The position numbers and the translations under genes are program-made. A stretch of 64,000 bases of DNA from Poa pratensis (lineage: Eukaryota > Streptophyta > Magnoliopsida > Poales > Poaceae), in NCBI GenBank assembly GCA_947311845.1, contig CAMZMU010000107.1, forward strand, positions 22,252,359 through 22,316,358, written 5' to 3'. This document shows, in pieces, positions 12,194 to 24,344 of this stretch (the first letter of the stretch is position 1; each line of letters starts with the position of its first letter). The notes beneath the pieces were generated by a model. That model was not told the DNA's origin, did not search any database, and saw only the letters and a program-made list of their open reading frames with translations.

Positions 12194-14543
12194 GGGATGC
12201 TACCAGTATATATTTTCTTACAACCCATTATATTTTCTGTTGATCCGAATGGTAGAAATAAGGGCTACGAAATCTGCAAGTCAGAGGAGCAAAGTTGCAG
12301 ATTTTGGTGGTGAAAGGAAAAGGATGTCGCCTAGAGGGGGGGTGAATAGGCGATTAATTTTTTTCCGGTTTAGGCTTGATAATTGCGGAATAAAACTAGG
12401 TGTTTAAATTAACAAGCCAACAACCTAAATATACTAGGCTCACCTATGTGCACCAACAACTTATGCTAAGCAAGACAAGCAACAAAGTGATAGCAATATA
12501 GAATACTTCAAGCACGAAGGCTACCATAATGTAAAGTGCATAAGTAAAAAGCTCGGGTATAGAAATAACCGAGTCACGCGGAGACGAGAATGTATTCCCG
12601 AGTTTCTCCTTTTTAGGGAGTATGTCTCGTTGGAGAGGTGTGAGACCACCACAACAGGTTGGTCTCAACGCCACAACAGGCTCACCTTTTTCTCCGATGA
12701 ACCGCACCACAAAGGATTGGTTCACCTTCCACTATCGGAATCCTTCGAGGCGAAAACCGGAGCCTTTACAACAACAACCCGAGACACAACCCACAACTGG
12801 ATTGGGGGCTCCGGATGGCTACAAGTGACCACAAAAGGTCTCAACCACCACAACGGCGTCCAGGGTCCAAAGACCCAAGAGTAACAAGCTCACAAACTTT
12901 CAACTTCCATGAATCCTCGTGGAGAGCACAAACCGATGCACAAATGTAATGGCAAAAGCACCAAGTGCTCAAATCCTTCACTCTCAAATCCCACCAAAGG
13001 CAACTAATGCTTATGGGGGAGAAGAGAGGAAGAACAAAGAAGAACCCAACAAATGGAACTCCAAGATCAAGATCTACTAGGTTCCTCTCACTTAGAAGAG
13101 GAATGGATTGGTGGAATTGTAGATCTAGATCTCCTCTCACTTTTCCCTCAAAGATATGCAAGAATCGTGGGACGGATTGAGAGATGGGCAAGCTTTCCAA
13201 TGTCAACAATGGAGGAGAGAAAGGGGAAAAACGAGTTCCAAGTGGTGGGTGTCATTGGGGAAGAAGACCCCCTTTAAAAGGGCCCCCAAAATCCAACTGT
13301 TACGTGAAAAAACGCGAGCCCAGCCTTGGCCCGGCCTTGGAGCCGGCAAGGCTGGCCAACGACCAGAGAGGGCCGGCCTTGGTACCCGAGGCTGGCCTCC
13401 AGAAAATTCAGAAATCAACGACACCAAAACGGACAAAACTTTCGCATACGAACTCTGTTTTCGATGTTCTTGGGCTCGTTGAAATCACCACAACGAGCTT
13501 TACAGGATCATCCAGAGAAACATCATTTTTCAACAAGGCAGGATAAAACCAAATGATGAAAGGTAAACCTTTCTATTAAAGGACAACCGGTAAATCCTCC
13601 ACACCAAGAAACCAACAAGTTTTTCATCAAGACTCAATTTTCTATGATCTTAGGCTTGTTTCGAAGACAATCAAAAGCCCTAAAAGATCATGCATATACA
13701 CATCATAGTCCATCATGTGAGGAGAAAATCACAATGGGAGAGTTTTACCTCTCTAGAAAAGATAAGTCGGTAAAACCTCCAACATCAAAAACACAACAAG
13801 ATATGCATATGAAATCCGTTTTTGATGAACTAGAGCTTGGTGTGGAGATGAACACAAGCTCTAAATTCTCACATGGATAAAAGACAAATAACAACCAAGA
13901 AAGATGATATGCCACGTATGCAAAGGTTTGAGCTCTCCACAAAGATGCGATCAAGTAACTCACTTGAGAGCCCCTCTTGATAGTACGCCGTCTATCCTAT
14001 AACCCGGTCTCCCACTAACACCATGAGACCGGTAAAATAGAAAACTATCAAGATCATACCTTTGCCTTGCACATTCCACTTGAGCTAGATAAAGACGATC
14101 TTGACTCCCTCAAGTTGGACCACCTTTCTTGATTGTGCTTGCTAGCACATGCTTGATGAAGACTTCTTCAAATACTCCCCATACTCCGTTATGAGAAAGC
14201 CTTGCTAAGCTCCGTTGATACGTCTCAAATGTATCTATAATCTTTGATGTTCCATGCTGATATTATACCAATTGTTACATGTTTTATATACACTTTATAC
14301 CATTTTTATACATTTTCTGGGACTAACCTATTAACAAGATGCCGAAGTGCCAGTTCCTGTTTTCTGCTGTTTTTGTATTCCAGAAAAGCTAGTCTGGAAA
14401 TATTTTCGGAATTGGACGAAAATTTACGGAGGCCCCTATTTTATCAGAAGACACCTGGAGTCCGAAGGGGAGACGAAGTGGAGCCACGAGGGCCCCACAC
14501 GTGGGCTCGGCGCGGCCAAGGATCTGCCGGCGCCCAGGGGTGG

Positions 14544-15149
14544 TGTCGTGGGGTAGATAACACGGCAGATGCTACTTTGGGGTAGCTTGAGTTTTTGGGC
14601 AAGGCGACACTGGCGTCTGGGAGATTGTTTAGCATTGCAGGGGACACAGGTTTACCCAGGTTCGGCCTCTCCATTGGAGATAAAGACCTACTTCCTGCTA
14701 TCTTATTATTAATCTTGGTCTCGATCTCGATAACCCGGCTACGACAACAGAGCCGGATCTCGATCTAGGTTACAAAGCTTGTGTGTCTCTCTCGATGGTT
14801 CTCTCGCCTAAAGCTTGGGGATTATGAAAGTCTTGCTAGCTATGGCTCAGGGGCCGGTTTATATAGATACCGGGCCCTCTGACCGCGTACACAATAGAGC
14901 CGGGTTCTACCCGAACTCCAAGTCCTATCCTAGCTCCTTTATTCTTCGTGCATTCCAAGTCTTGAACCGCCTCTCGAACCGCCTCTTGTACCTTCCAGAA
15001 TATCACCTTCCTTAGCCGGGTCACCGCCAAGATGCCGGCCCAGAAACATAACCCGGCCCGTGCTGAGGGCTAACTGGCCTGACCGGGCCTCCTTCCTGGC
15101 GGTCACGTTTCCCTCTTCATGGGCCTACCGGGTTATTATCCCTCCATCA
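14544..15149 (-). repeat. Tat element 3' LTR (606 bp)
   Basis: Begins TGTCGTGGGGTAG and ends CCCTCCATCA on the plus strand. It is followed at once by the polypurine-tract complement GTAGCCCCCAGG. A minus-strand TATA box (plus-strand TTTATATA, 14868-14875) is present. Confidence 0.92.
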
Positions 15150-15161
15150 GTAGCCCCCAGG
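15150..15161 (-). promoter_or_regulatory. Polypurine tract of the Tat element
   Basis: On the minus strand CCTGGGGGCTAC directly abuts the 3' LTR. It primes plus-strand DNA synthesis. Several near copies of this motif occur elsewhere in the element (see 18105-18470). Confidence 0.8.
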
Positions 15162-15548
15162 TTAACCAGGTAACCAGGTTGCCATGCTTTGCTTCCAACT
15201 TTGTGTCGCTTCCTTGATCAATGCTGGTACCCTGGCTTGCCGGGTTAACCACCTGAAATACAAAAACAACAAATACATATAATGCACTATTTTATCTTTC
15301 TGCTTAACTGGGCCAGCTCTTCTTGGCGGGTCATACCGTAACCCGGCTTTCTCATACTAGGTCAGATGTCTCCGGGTCTCTCACCCAACACTTAACGAAA
15401 ATCTCAACTCAACTGGGCCACTTGCTAGTCATAACTGGAGTCAAAGAATATTCCTTTTGTCCTGTCTGTTTGTCGCTGGCTTCCCGGAGAAGATACTTAT
15501 CTTATCCGCTCACTTTTACCGCAATACCCCTAGGGTTTTCACCGTGGC

Positions 15549-15842
15549 TATAAGTATCTGGCCACGACCCCCAGAGTAAGTTTCCCCATTCTCACGTTCA
15601 TCCCCTACCTCACGCTCGCGTCACTGCCACCGCAGCCGCCGGAACTCCGATCTTCAATCGCGCCCTTCAATCTCGTTCAATCTCCAAGGTAACCTCGATT
15701 CTTACTTTTATCCATTCCGCGCATCCGATTCCAACCTTTATTTCTTCTAGATTGGCTCCGTATTTCATTATTCACATCCGCACCTAAAGCTAGGGTTCAT
15801 AACGCCATTGTTGCGCTCTGTCCTCCTCCAGAGCTGAAATCC
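15549..15842 (+). promoter_or_regulatory. Promoter and leader of the antisense gene
   Basis: A TATA box, TATAAGTA (15549-15556), lies 294 bases before the ATG at 15843. The leader probably contains an intron: donor AAG/GTAACC at 15689 and acceptor CTCCTCCAG ending at 15831. TATA box, leader and splice signals all read on the plus strand, opposite to the retrotransposon genes, so the gene has its own promoter separate from the LTR. Transcription itself is not shown by sequence. Confidence 0.6.
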
Positions 15843-18800
15843 ATGACGAAAGAGAAGATAAAATCTGGAGGGCCCCGTGCGGCCAAAAAGCTCGCAAAGA
15901 AACCCTCTGGTACTGCTGCTGGTGCATCTGGATCCGCGGCTCCCGCAGCCGCTCCAGTGAACTGGACGAGGTCCAGCGCTACAAAAACGACCCTCCAATC
16001 CTTCGTGAACCGGGGCGAACTCCCGGCTCAGAACGAGATCCAGTGGCGCGCACCTGGGGAGGAGACCCGGCCCACACCAGAAAAAGGTGAGGTCGTTGTG
16101 CTCTTAGATCATGTGACCCGGGGTCTCCGCCCCCCGGGTTCCCTCTTTTTCCGCCAAGTCTTTCAATACTACGGGCTCACTCCCATGGATGTGGCGCCCA
16201 ATTCCATTTTGAACATTAGCAACTACGTCGTTTTCTGTGAGGATTATCTCCAAATACCTCCGTCTCTCGACTTTTTCCTTGAAATCTTCTATTGCAACCC
16301 ATCTCGAAAAAATCAACCTCTTGGTCCGTACGGGGGCGTGTCTATTCAACGCCGCAAAGAATGCACTTTCCCGGCTCTTGCTTTGGCCAGCCACCCTAAG
16401 GGGTGGCAGAACACTTACTTCTACTGCAAGGATACCTCTCCTGAAGCTGATGAGGCCAAATTCCCGGCCTTCAGAAATTCCCCTCTTGTGTACAATTCAA
16501 AGATGAACAGCTATGCTAGCCCGGAGAAGCGGGAAGCACTTGAAGGCATCCACTGCCGGGCCAGAGCCCTACTAGCCCACGGCCTTCGTGGAACTGATCT
16601 GGTGAAATGCTGGGTTGGTTGGTTCATCCAACCTCTCAGCATCAGGACCCGGCTCTTCCATGAATACACAGAAGAGACCACTGACGACATGCGTTACTCA
16701 GAAATCACACTGTTAGAGGATCAGATCGTGAAGAACGCCAAGAGGCTCCTTGGCGAAAAGAAGACTGATATTGCTATGAACGGGCTCGCCCCTTTCAGCA
16801 CCAAGAACAAACCTCCTACGGTACAACTTGTCATCTACTCACTTCTTTAACTGTAACCCGGTATTTCTTGCAAACTATCTTACTGATACCTTCTTCTTTT
16901 TGTCAGGACCCCAAGTGGTGGAGTGCAGATTACACCCCTACGTCCTCTGCTGAGGAGGACACAGAAAGTGATGATCAAGATGAAGAAGAAGAAGAAGGTG
17001 AGCCAGACTCCGTAGGCCGGCTCTTCCTCGAGCTGATTAACAACGAAGTCCCCAAAAAGGACTCTTCTGCTGACAACCCGGCTCATTTTATTCCAGGCCT
17101 CAACGACCCGGCTCCTGACGTACCGCCGGGTCCACAAGCTGTTGCACCAACTCCTCAAAAGAGGACCCGAGCTGCAATTGCAAAGGTGCCATTTTCTCGT
17201 TTCTCAACTTGCATGATGAACTCATCTCAAACTCAAATACCAACACAGGAAAAGGAACTTGAGAAGGAAGCTGAAGCCAACAAGAAACCGCGGACCCGGT
17301 CCTCTGCAAGCCATGTCACTCTGAGCACAGGTATCCCTCCATGTTCTTTATCAAGCTGGGCCAAATCGATCCAGAAGACGCCCAGCAAAAAGTATCCTTT
17401 GGCTGGCAAAATCCGGGTCCCTAAACGTTCTCGTGTATCAGATTCTTCCTCGGACGCTGTTAGCACGCCCGAGGATTTCCACATAAATGCCGGGTTAGAA
17501 CTATTCTCCTGTCTTTTCAGTTTTCACTACTTTGCAGTCTTTTCTGTATCTAACCACCTTTCTTTTGTTTCAGTGCCAAAGCTATCGTGGAGGAAGACCC
17601 GGAATCTTCTCCAGCTGCCTCTCCTCCACCTGCTACAGCTGAACCTTCCCAAATGGAAGTACATGTTGAAGAGCAAGCCCAGAAGGAAGAATCTGGCGCA
17701 GAGAACGTGATAGCCACACCACCAAGTCCTCCACCTGCTGCTCCAGAAACAAGTCCAGATGCACAATCACCCGGGCATGGATCTGGGACCAAAGATGTTG
17801 ACCCGGAAGTCCAGATCACCGGGTCCAAGCAAGGCCCAGCTCCTGGCGTATCTACTGCCATCGCCAAGGTCACCGCTCCAGAAATCAAGGTGGATCCCAG
17901 TGCAAAAGGCAAAGACCCGGTTCCTTCTTTGGATCTGGCGGCTCTGAACTCCATGTCTACGCCGGCTTTGTGCGAAGAATATTTTTCTCGCCTTGCTCAC
18001 CACAAAACCCTGGAAACTGAACTGGTCTCTCTGCTTCAAAAACGATACCAGGTAATCTCTCAACTTTACTTACCTTCTTATTTCTTGTGTAACCATACTC
18101 TTACTAGCCCCCAAGCACCAAGAATATCACTTGTTGATGAGCTTGGTGCTTTAACAGAAAAAAACTTAGGCAGAAATTTCAAATCCATAGCCCCCAAGGC
18201 CCGGGTTGTCTATGTATGACAAGCTGGGACTTAACACTTGCATTATCTAAAAAAAAACTGCACAGTGCACTAAAGAAATTTTGAACACTGTAGCCCCCAA
18301 GTGCCGGGTAGCTGCCCGCAGCAACCTGGGACTGTTTTTTCACACCTTTTAGTCCATACATAAATTAGAACTTCAAACACTGTAGCCCCCAAGTGCCGGG
18401 TTAGCTGTCCACAGCAACCTGGGACTATTACTCTTTACTTATAAACTTTTTAAACTTGTAGCCCCCAAGTCCCAGGCTTGATAATTCCTTGGCAACCTGA
18501 GGCTGAACTGTACACGTCTTTCTTTTCAACAGGAACATGTGAGCCAAGCCAATGAAGAAGTGGCCCGGCTCCAAGGAGCCTTAAAAGCTGAGACTGAGAC
18601 CCGGGCTGAAGGAGCAAACCAACTTCAGGCCCTGGAAGAAAAAATAGCTGCCTTGACACAAGAAAATGCCGATCTGAAGCGAGACATGCAAGAGCATGAG
18701 GAGAACTTCCAGGAGCAGCTGACCAATCTTCAACAGAAGTTTGATGCAACTACCAGTGAGCTGACCCGCCTGAAGAAGATGATTAATGCCATGGTTGCCT

Positions 18801-19642
18801 CCCTTGTTGGTAAGCACAACCCTCTCAAACCCGGTAAATTTTCCTGTACCAGACCCGGCATATAAACTATGCCTTACACTGGTTTCCACTTTGCAGGTGC
18901 ACGTGACGGTAACATCCGCAAGACCGCAATGGACAAAATCAAATGCATGTATACACTGGTGCGTCAACTATACTTTGGAAGCTGTGAAGTAATCAAGACC
19001 GTAAGGAATTGGGAAAACCCGCCCAGCACTTACACTGAAGTACTGGGTCATCTGTCCACAATGCCAAATTGGATCCAACTGCTGAAGAGGTCCGCGTGCA
19101 GAGCCGGGGCAATGCGCAGCTTGGCTTTGGCCAAGGCCTATTATCCCAACTTAGAACCGGGTCCCCTTGCTTCAGGATTTCCCCAGTTTAATGCAGATGG
19201 CACTCCCTTTGACAGGAAGTCTTACGGCCGGGCTGTGAAGCAAACCCGGCACGTGGCCACCCAAATTGCCAATGGTCTGAAACTGAACTCCATACAATAC
19301 GGCTACAGCGAGACCAATGAGGAGATTATTGATGAAGAACCTCAGCGCATTGACCTCCTGCAAAGCTACAAGGAATCAATTGCTACAGACCCCAGTGCTC
19401 CTAGTGCTTCTGCTACGCCTAGCTCCTCAACTCCTACTGTGCCACCTCCATCGCGCGCACCAGTGGAAGATGAAGATGAAAACTACTTCCAATCTCTTCA
19501 GCTTGTGACATGGCGCAACAACGGAGCCCCCAAGACCCGGGAAGCAGAAGCAGAGACGGCCAAGGATGACTCGGCAAGCGCCAAAGACGGCACCCCAGCT
19601 ACAACTCCTTCCACTAACCCGGCTCCAGAAGCCGGCTCTTAA
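15843..19642 (+). CDS. Antisense gene of the Tat element (Transposase_28-like), six exons
   Basis: Coding exons fit as 15843-16820, 16907-17185, 17249-17493, 17574-18051, 18533-18809 and 18897-19642. Every intron has GT...AG ends, and the exon lengths sum to 3003 bases, giving 1000 codons plus a TAA-terminated frame without interruption. The N-terminal third (exon 1) matches the 'putative gypsy type transposon' domain (Pfam Transposase_28, PF04195), with the stretches YYGLTPMDVAPNSI and YLQIPPSLDFFLEIF. The middle is acidic, Pro/Ser-rich and basic-patched, possibly nuclear. Exon 5 (QANEEVARLQ to LTRLKKM) is a long predicted coiled coil, and the last exon is a conserved-looking globular stretch followed by a Ser/Pro/Thr-rich tail. 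Such antisense genes are known in Tat elements; their function is unknown and I do not assign one. The internal intron at 17186-17248 is short and could instead be retained in part. Confidence 0.8.
18105..18470 (+). repeat. Five PPT-like repeats inside intron 4 of the antisense gene
   Basis: The phrase TAGCCCCCAAG begins at 18105, 18188 (ATAGCCCCCAAG), 18290, 18383 and 18458, spaced 75-102 bases apart. Most copies are followed by a GCCGGG...CAACCTGGGAC unit. On the minus strand each copy is CTTGGGGGCTA, almost identical to the element's functional polypurine tract. The repeat region fills most of the intron. Confidence 0.8.
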
Positions 19643-20529
19643 CTTATGCAGATGCTGTGTCTCTGCTAGAAAACTTATATCATTCGGCCCTTGGGGCACT
19701 TTATTGTAATAACTTAGCTATTCTGATACCATGCCTGTGATGTGTGCTTTTGCACTTGTTTTAAACTTTGGTGAAACTATGTGGAATCACATGACATTTG
19801 AAATATCCAATTGCTTATCTTCTGTGGTTTTGATGACCCTTTTGGTTTCTTTAACTGTGAGCCGGCTTTCGCATGGATATCCTGGCGCAACTTCTCTGAG
19901 AAAAACAGGGTCAAACCAAGTCCCAATGGGCTTCATGGTTGATTGAGTTTCCAGGTGTGCAATCAGGCCATATAAGTGCGAGTCACATCAGCTACACAGC
20001 AAGATAACCAAGAATACTAGTGGCATAAAAGCCGGGTCTTGGGATTGCAGCTACAGACTTTTTGCAGTAAGAGCCCCCAAGACCTGGATCAATGTTTATA
20101 AAGTAAAGGGCTTATGCCTCAGTACCCCATTGATCCAAAATACTGGTGGGACGCACTCTCTGGGCATCCTCAAAAATAAAAAACTTAAACAACTGCAACT
20201 AAAACTGAAACCCGGGGATACTTATGAGCCGGGTCCTGGGGAAATAACTTTAGCTATCTCAATGACAAGCCCCCAGGACCAAGCTTGACCAAGAACTGCC
20301 ACAATACATATAGAACAAAGAAAAATAACCGGCTTATAAAACTGAAACATAAACTGAGACAAGACAAATTTCTGTTTCAACCTTCACTTTATTGATAGAA
20401 AAGGTTAGGTCAGCAAGCCGCCTCATTAAAAACCTTCCAGTCCCCTTAGGTACCCTGGTAAGGAAAAGAGCGCGTCTGAAACCTGCTGCCTGTTACATCG
20501 TGTGTTACATCTGATACATCTTTTTCATG
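19643..20529. other. Spacer between convergent antisense gene and pol
   Basis: The antisense gene and the pol gene point towards each other and end about 890 bases apart. The spacer is AT-rich, holds the presumed 3' ends of both transcripts and two more PPT-like phrases (GAGCCCCCAAG near 20070, AAGCCCCCAGG near 20268). I see no gene. Confidence 0.6.
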
Positions 20530-23500
20530 CTAAGTATAATATGGGCGCAGCTGCGCAATGTTCCACGGCCTCTCACGCTCTTCCATAGAAAAGGTAGAGT
20601 GTGTTGAGTCATTGACTGTCTCTGATTTCTCTCTAGCGTCCACCAAATAGTATGAACCATTGTTCAATTTCTTGCTTATGATGAAGGGCCCTTCCCAAGG
20701 AGGAGATAACTTGTGCATCCCTTCCTTGGACTGCACCCATCGCAACACTAGATCACCTTCCTGGAAGGTGCGAGTTTTAACCCGGCGGCTGTGATACCGC
20801 CTCAAATCTTGCTGATAAATTGCTGATCTTTCCAATGCTTGCTCTCTATTCTCCTCCAGCAGGTCAACAGAATCCTGCCGGGTCTTCTCATTTTCTGTCT
20901 CCACGTAAGCCGCCACGCGAGGCGAGTCATGAATAACATCACTTGGCAAAACTGCCTCTGCCCCATACACCATGAAGAAAGGGGTCATCTTTGTGGATCT
21001 GTTTGGTGTTGTATTGATTCCCCAAACAACTGATGGCAATTCCTCCACCCACGCTCCGGCGGCTCTGAGACACGGGACCCGGAGACGTGGTTTCAATCCT
21101 CTGAGTAACTCCTGGTTAGCTCGTTCAACTTGCCCATTGGCCTGAGGATGAGCCACAGAAGCAACATCCAAACGTATACCATTGTTTCCACAAAACTTTG
21201 CCATCTCTCCCAAGGACATATTAGTACCATTGTCTGTGATAATACTATGGGGATACCCAAACCTGTGTATGATCTGCTTCAAAAACTTCACTGCTGTTGC
21301 CGCCTCACAATTTGTAACAGGCATGACCTCAACCCACTTGGTAAACTTGTCAATGGCAACGAGGAGGTGGGTTTTCTTACAAGGAGACATGCTGAAAGGA
21401 CCCACCATATCAAGCCCCCAAACTGCAAAGGGCCAAGTCAAAGGTATTGTTCTCAACTCCTGAGCCGGCACATGAATCTGTCTTGCATACCTTTGACATC
21501 CATCACATCTATTCACCAAGCGCTCTGCATCTGCCTGGGCTGTGAGCCAAAAGAAACCGTGCCTGAAAGCTTTTGCAACCAAGGACCTGGTTGAAGCATG
21601 ATGACCACAATCTCCCTCGTGAATTTCCTTCAAAATTTGCCGGCCCTCCTTTCCAGACACACATCTCTGATATACCCCTGAAACACTTCTCTTATATAAC
21701 TCACCATCTATGACCACATAGGCCTTGCACCGGCGCACGATCTGCCGGGCTATGACTTCCTGCTGGGGCAACTCCCCTCTCAAAAGATATGCAAGATACG
21801 GTTCTGTCCACTCTGGAATTTCCCGGGTTACAGCCACCAGCTGCGAATCCGGGTCTACCAACTCTTCCTCATCCTGGGACTTGACTGATGGAGCCCATAG
21901 CTCGTCCAAGAAAACGTTAGGTGGAACCGGCTCTCTGCGTGAGCCGAGTCTTGACAAAGCATCTGCAGCATCGTTTTTCCTGCGGTCAATGTGATCCACC
22001 TGATAGCCTGAGAAGAACCCAGCTACTCTATCCACCTCTCGCCTGTAAGCCGCCATAGTTGCATCTTTTCTGTCCCAAGTTCCTGAAACTTGCTGCGCCA
22101 CAAGATCTGAATCCCCATAGCACTTAATACGCTTGATGTTCATCTCCTTTGCCATACGCAAACCATGTAACAAGGCCTCATACTCTGCCACATTATTGGT
22201 ACAATCAAAGTGAATTTGCAAAACATAACTCAACTTGTCACCTTTGGGAGAAGTTAACACCACTCCAGCTCCTGAACCTTGCTCTTGTTTAGACCCGTCA
22301 AAATGCATAACCCAAGATTTGAGACTCGGGGTGAGAGGTGGTGCATTCAACTGTGTCCAATCATTAAGAAAATCTGCCAACGCCTGAGACTTGATAGCTG
22401 TGCGAGGCACATAATCAATGTGATAATCCCCCATTTCAATTGCCCACTTGGCAATTCTTCCTGTAGCTTCGGAGTTTCTGATGATATCTGCTAAGGGAAT
22501 AGAACTGACCACCGTAATTGGATGCTCCTGAAAATACGGCTTCAACTTTCTACTAGCCATGAAAACACCAAACACTAGCTTCTGCCAATGTGGGTATCTC
22601 TGCTTTGCTTCTGATAGGACCTCGCTGACATAATAGACCGGCCTTTGTACCGGGTTCTCTTTTCCTTCCTCTTTTCGCTCAACCACCACCACGGCACTCA
22701 CAGCTTGAGGCCCGGCTGCAACATACAAAAGCATGGGTTCCTTGGGACCCGGCGCCGCTAAAACTGGCGCTTCTGACAACTGCTTCTTCAAGGCCTCAAA
22801 GGCCTCATCTGCCTCTTGATTCCACACAAAGTTATCTGTCTTCTTCAACAGCTTATACAACGGAATAGCTTTTTCTCCAAGCCGGGAAATAAACCGGCTC
22901 AACGCAGCCACACAGCCTGTCAGCTTCTGAACATCAGCCAACTCCTCTGGCCTTTTCAAACTCTGGATTGCACGAATTTTTTCCGGGTTTGCCTCAATTC
23001 CACGCTCTGACACAATGAAACCAAGTAACTTGCCCGCTGGAACCCCAAACACACACTTCGTAGGATTAAGCTTCATCTTGTACTCTCTCAGATTCTTGAA
23101 TGTCTCTGCAAGGTCATTAATAAATGACCCGGCTTTTTCTGACTTGATAACCACATCATCAACATAAGCATGCACATTGCGCCCAATCTGATCATGAAAA
23201 CAATTCTGGATACACCTCTGATAAGTTGCTCCTGCATTCTTCAACCCAAAAGTCATGGTCTTGTAACAAAAAGCACCAAAGGGGGTGATAAACGACGTCT
23301 TCTCCCAATCTTCCTTGTTAAGTTTGATCTGATGATAACCTGAATACGCATCCAGAAAACACAAGAGCTCGCTGCCTGCAACTGCGTCAACGATTTGATC
23401 GATGCGCGGTAGTGCAAACGGATCCTTGGGACAATACTTGTTCAAACTCGTGAAATCAATACACATCCTCCACTCATTATTCTTTTTTAGAACCAAAACC

Positions 23501-23610
23501 GGGTTAGCTAACCACTCTGGATGAAACACTTCCATGATAAAGCCGGCCTCCAAAAGCCGGGCTATCTCTTCTCCTATAGCTTTCCTTCTCTCTGCATTCA
23601 TTTTTCTCAA
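20530..23610 (-). CDS. pol: Tat-lineage Pol: RT, RNase H, second RNase H, integrase
   Basis: An open frame of 1026 codons encodes the replication enzymes. Reverse transcriptase occupies about residues 1-250 (MCIDFTSLNKYCPKDPFALP, FLDAYSGYHQI, catalytic YVDD at 149-152). The gypsy-type RNase H follows (to about 425), then a second RNase H of the plant/archaeal type (about 430-560) with its acidic residues in HFDGSK, EYEALLHG, YGDSDL and NDAADAL. Integrase (about 640-900) shows an HHCC zinc finger (CGHHAS...CDGCQRY) and D-D-E residues in GLDMVGPF, ITDNGTN and QVERANQE, and ends with a C-terminal domain. The dual RNase H is diagnostic for Tat. The frame is intact from RT to its end, but it is separated from protease by a one-base frameshift near 23612, so there is no proper start: translation would need readthrough. 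It acts in the cytoplasmic virus-like particle; integrase acts in the nucleus. Confidence 0.93.
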   Translation of the reverse strand: MRKMNAERRKAIGEEIARLLEAGFIMEVFHPEWLANPVLVLKKNNEWRMCIDFTSLNKYCPKDPFALPRIDQIVDAVAGSELLCFLDAYSGYHQIKLNKEDWEKTSFITPFGAFCYKTMTFGLKNAGATYQRCIQNCFHDQIGRNVHAYVDDVVIKSEKAGSFINDLAETFKNLREYKMKLNPTKCVFGVPAGKLLGFIVSERGIEANPEKIRAIQSLKRPEELADVQKLTGCVAALSRFISRLGEKAIPLYKLLKKTDNFVWNQEADEAFEALKKQLSEAPVLAAPGPKEPMLLYVAAGPQAVSAVVVVERKEEGKENPVQRPVYYVSEVLSEAKQRYPHWQKLVFGVFMASRKLKPYFQEHPITVVSSIPLADIIRNSEATGRIAKWAIEMGDYHIDYVPRTAIKSQALADFLNDWTQLNAPPLTPSLKSWVMHFDGSKQEQGSGAGVVLTSPKGDKLSYVLQIHFDCTNNVAEYEALLHGLRMAKEMNIKRIKCYGDSDLVAQQVSGTWDRKDATMAAYRREVDRVAGFFSGYQVDHIDRRKNDAADALSRLGSRREPVPPNVFLDELWAPSVKSQDEEELVDPDSQLVAVTREIPEWTEPYLAYLLRGELPQQEVIARQIVRRCKAYVVIDGELYKRSVSGVYQRCVSGKEGRQILKEIHEGDCGHHASTRSLVAKAFRHGFFWLTAQADAERLVNRCDGCQRYARQIHVPAQELRTIPLTWPFAVWGLDMVGPFSMSPCKKTHLLVAIDKFTKWVEVMPVTNCEAATAVKFLKQIIHRFGYPHSIITDNGTNMSLGEMAKFCGNNGIRLDVASVAHPQANGQVERANQELLRGLKPRLRVPCLRAAGAWVEELPSVVWGINTTPNRSTKMTPFFMVYGAEAVLPSDVIHDSPRVAAYVETENEKTRQDSVDLLEENREQALERSAIYQQDLRRYHSRRVKTRTFQEGDLVLRWVQSKEGMHKLSPPWEGPFIISKKLNNGSYYLVDAREKSETVNDSTHSTFSMEERERPWNIAQLRPYYT

Positions 23611-23611
23611 A

Positions 23612-24344
23612 CCTGTTTCACCGGCCTTGCCTTAGGATCAACATGTAAGCGGTGCTCAGCGAGTTCAGTTGGAATGCCTGGCATGTCACTAGGTGTCCAT
23701 GCAAAAACATCCCGATTCTCACGGATGAACTCGATGAGCGCGCTTTCCTATTTGTCAGATAAGTTTGTCCCTATGGCGAACTGCTTGGAGGAATCTCCAG
23801 GCACAAAATCCACCATCTTTGTATCCTTTGCTGCTTTGAACTTTGCCCTGTCATCTTCTGTCATTGGCTTCTTGAGTGCCGTGTTATCCTGTGGGTCAAC
23901 ATTTGATCTATAAGCTTTCAACTCCTCTCTAGCACAAGTTTGTTCTGCCAGGGCTGCATCCCCCTCATCGCATTCTGCTGCAATCTCTCTGTTACCATGT
24001 ACTGTAATGATCCCCTTGGGACCCGGCATTTTCAACTGTAGATACACATAACACGGCCTTGCCATGAACTTGGCGTAAGCCGGCCTTCCCAATAACGCAT
24101 GATAAGGACTTGGAAACTTTACTACCTCGAACGTGAGCCACTCTGATCTGAAATTATGGATAGACTCGCCAAAAGCAACCTCCAGTGCAATCTTTCCCTC
24201 TGGTGTGGCTGATTTCCCAGGAACTATACCGTGAAAAATTGTTGACGTTTTCTGCAACTGTGACTCCTTCAATCCCATACGCACAAATGTATCCCAGTAC
24301 AGGATATTAATACTACTACCACCATCCATCAGAACTTTTTTCAA
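23612..24344 (-). pseudogene. Tat protease region, interrupted
   Basis: An aspartic protease frame is open from 24344 to 23748, with the active-site motif LMDGGSSINILYWDTF typical of Tat elements and downstream LLGRPAYAKFMA. It ends at a premature TAG at about 23748. The same frame continues for about 45 codons to the junction with RT near 23612, where a one-base deletion shifts into the pol frame. Its 5' edge is also out of frame with gag by one base (near 24350). The family normally encodes gag-protease-pol as one polyprotein, so these three lesions separate it into non-translatable pieces. No start codon precedes it; the first usable codon is TTG. Confidence 0.85.

Noticed and set aside
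14444..14674. Frame with the same N-terminus as the upstream-extended Gag frame (MERPNLGKPVS)
   Set aside because: It is LTR sequence present in both LTRs; Gag starts at the ATG after the primer site (27313).
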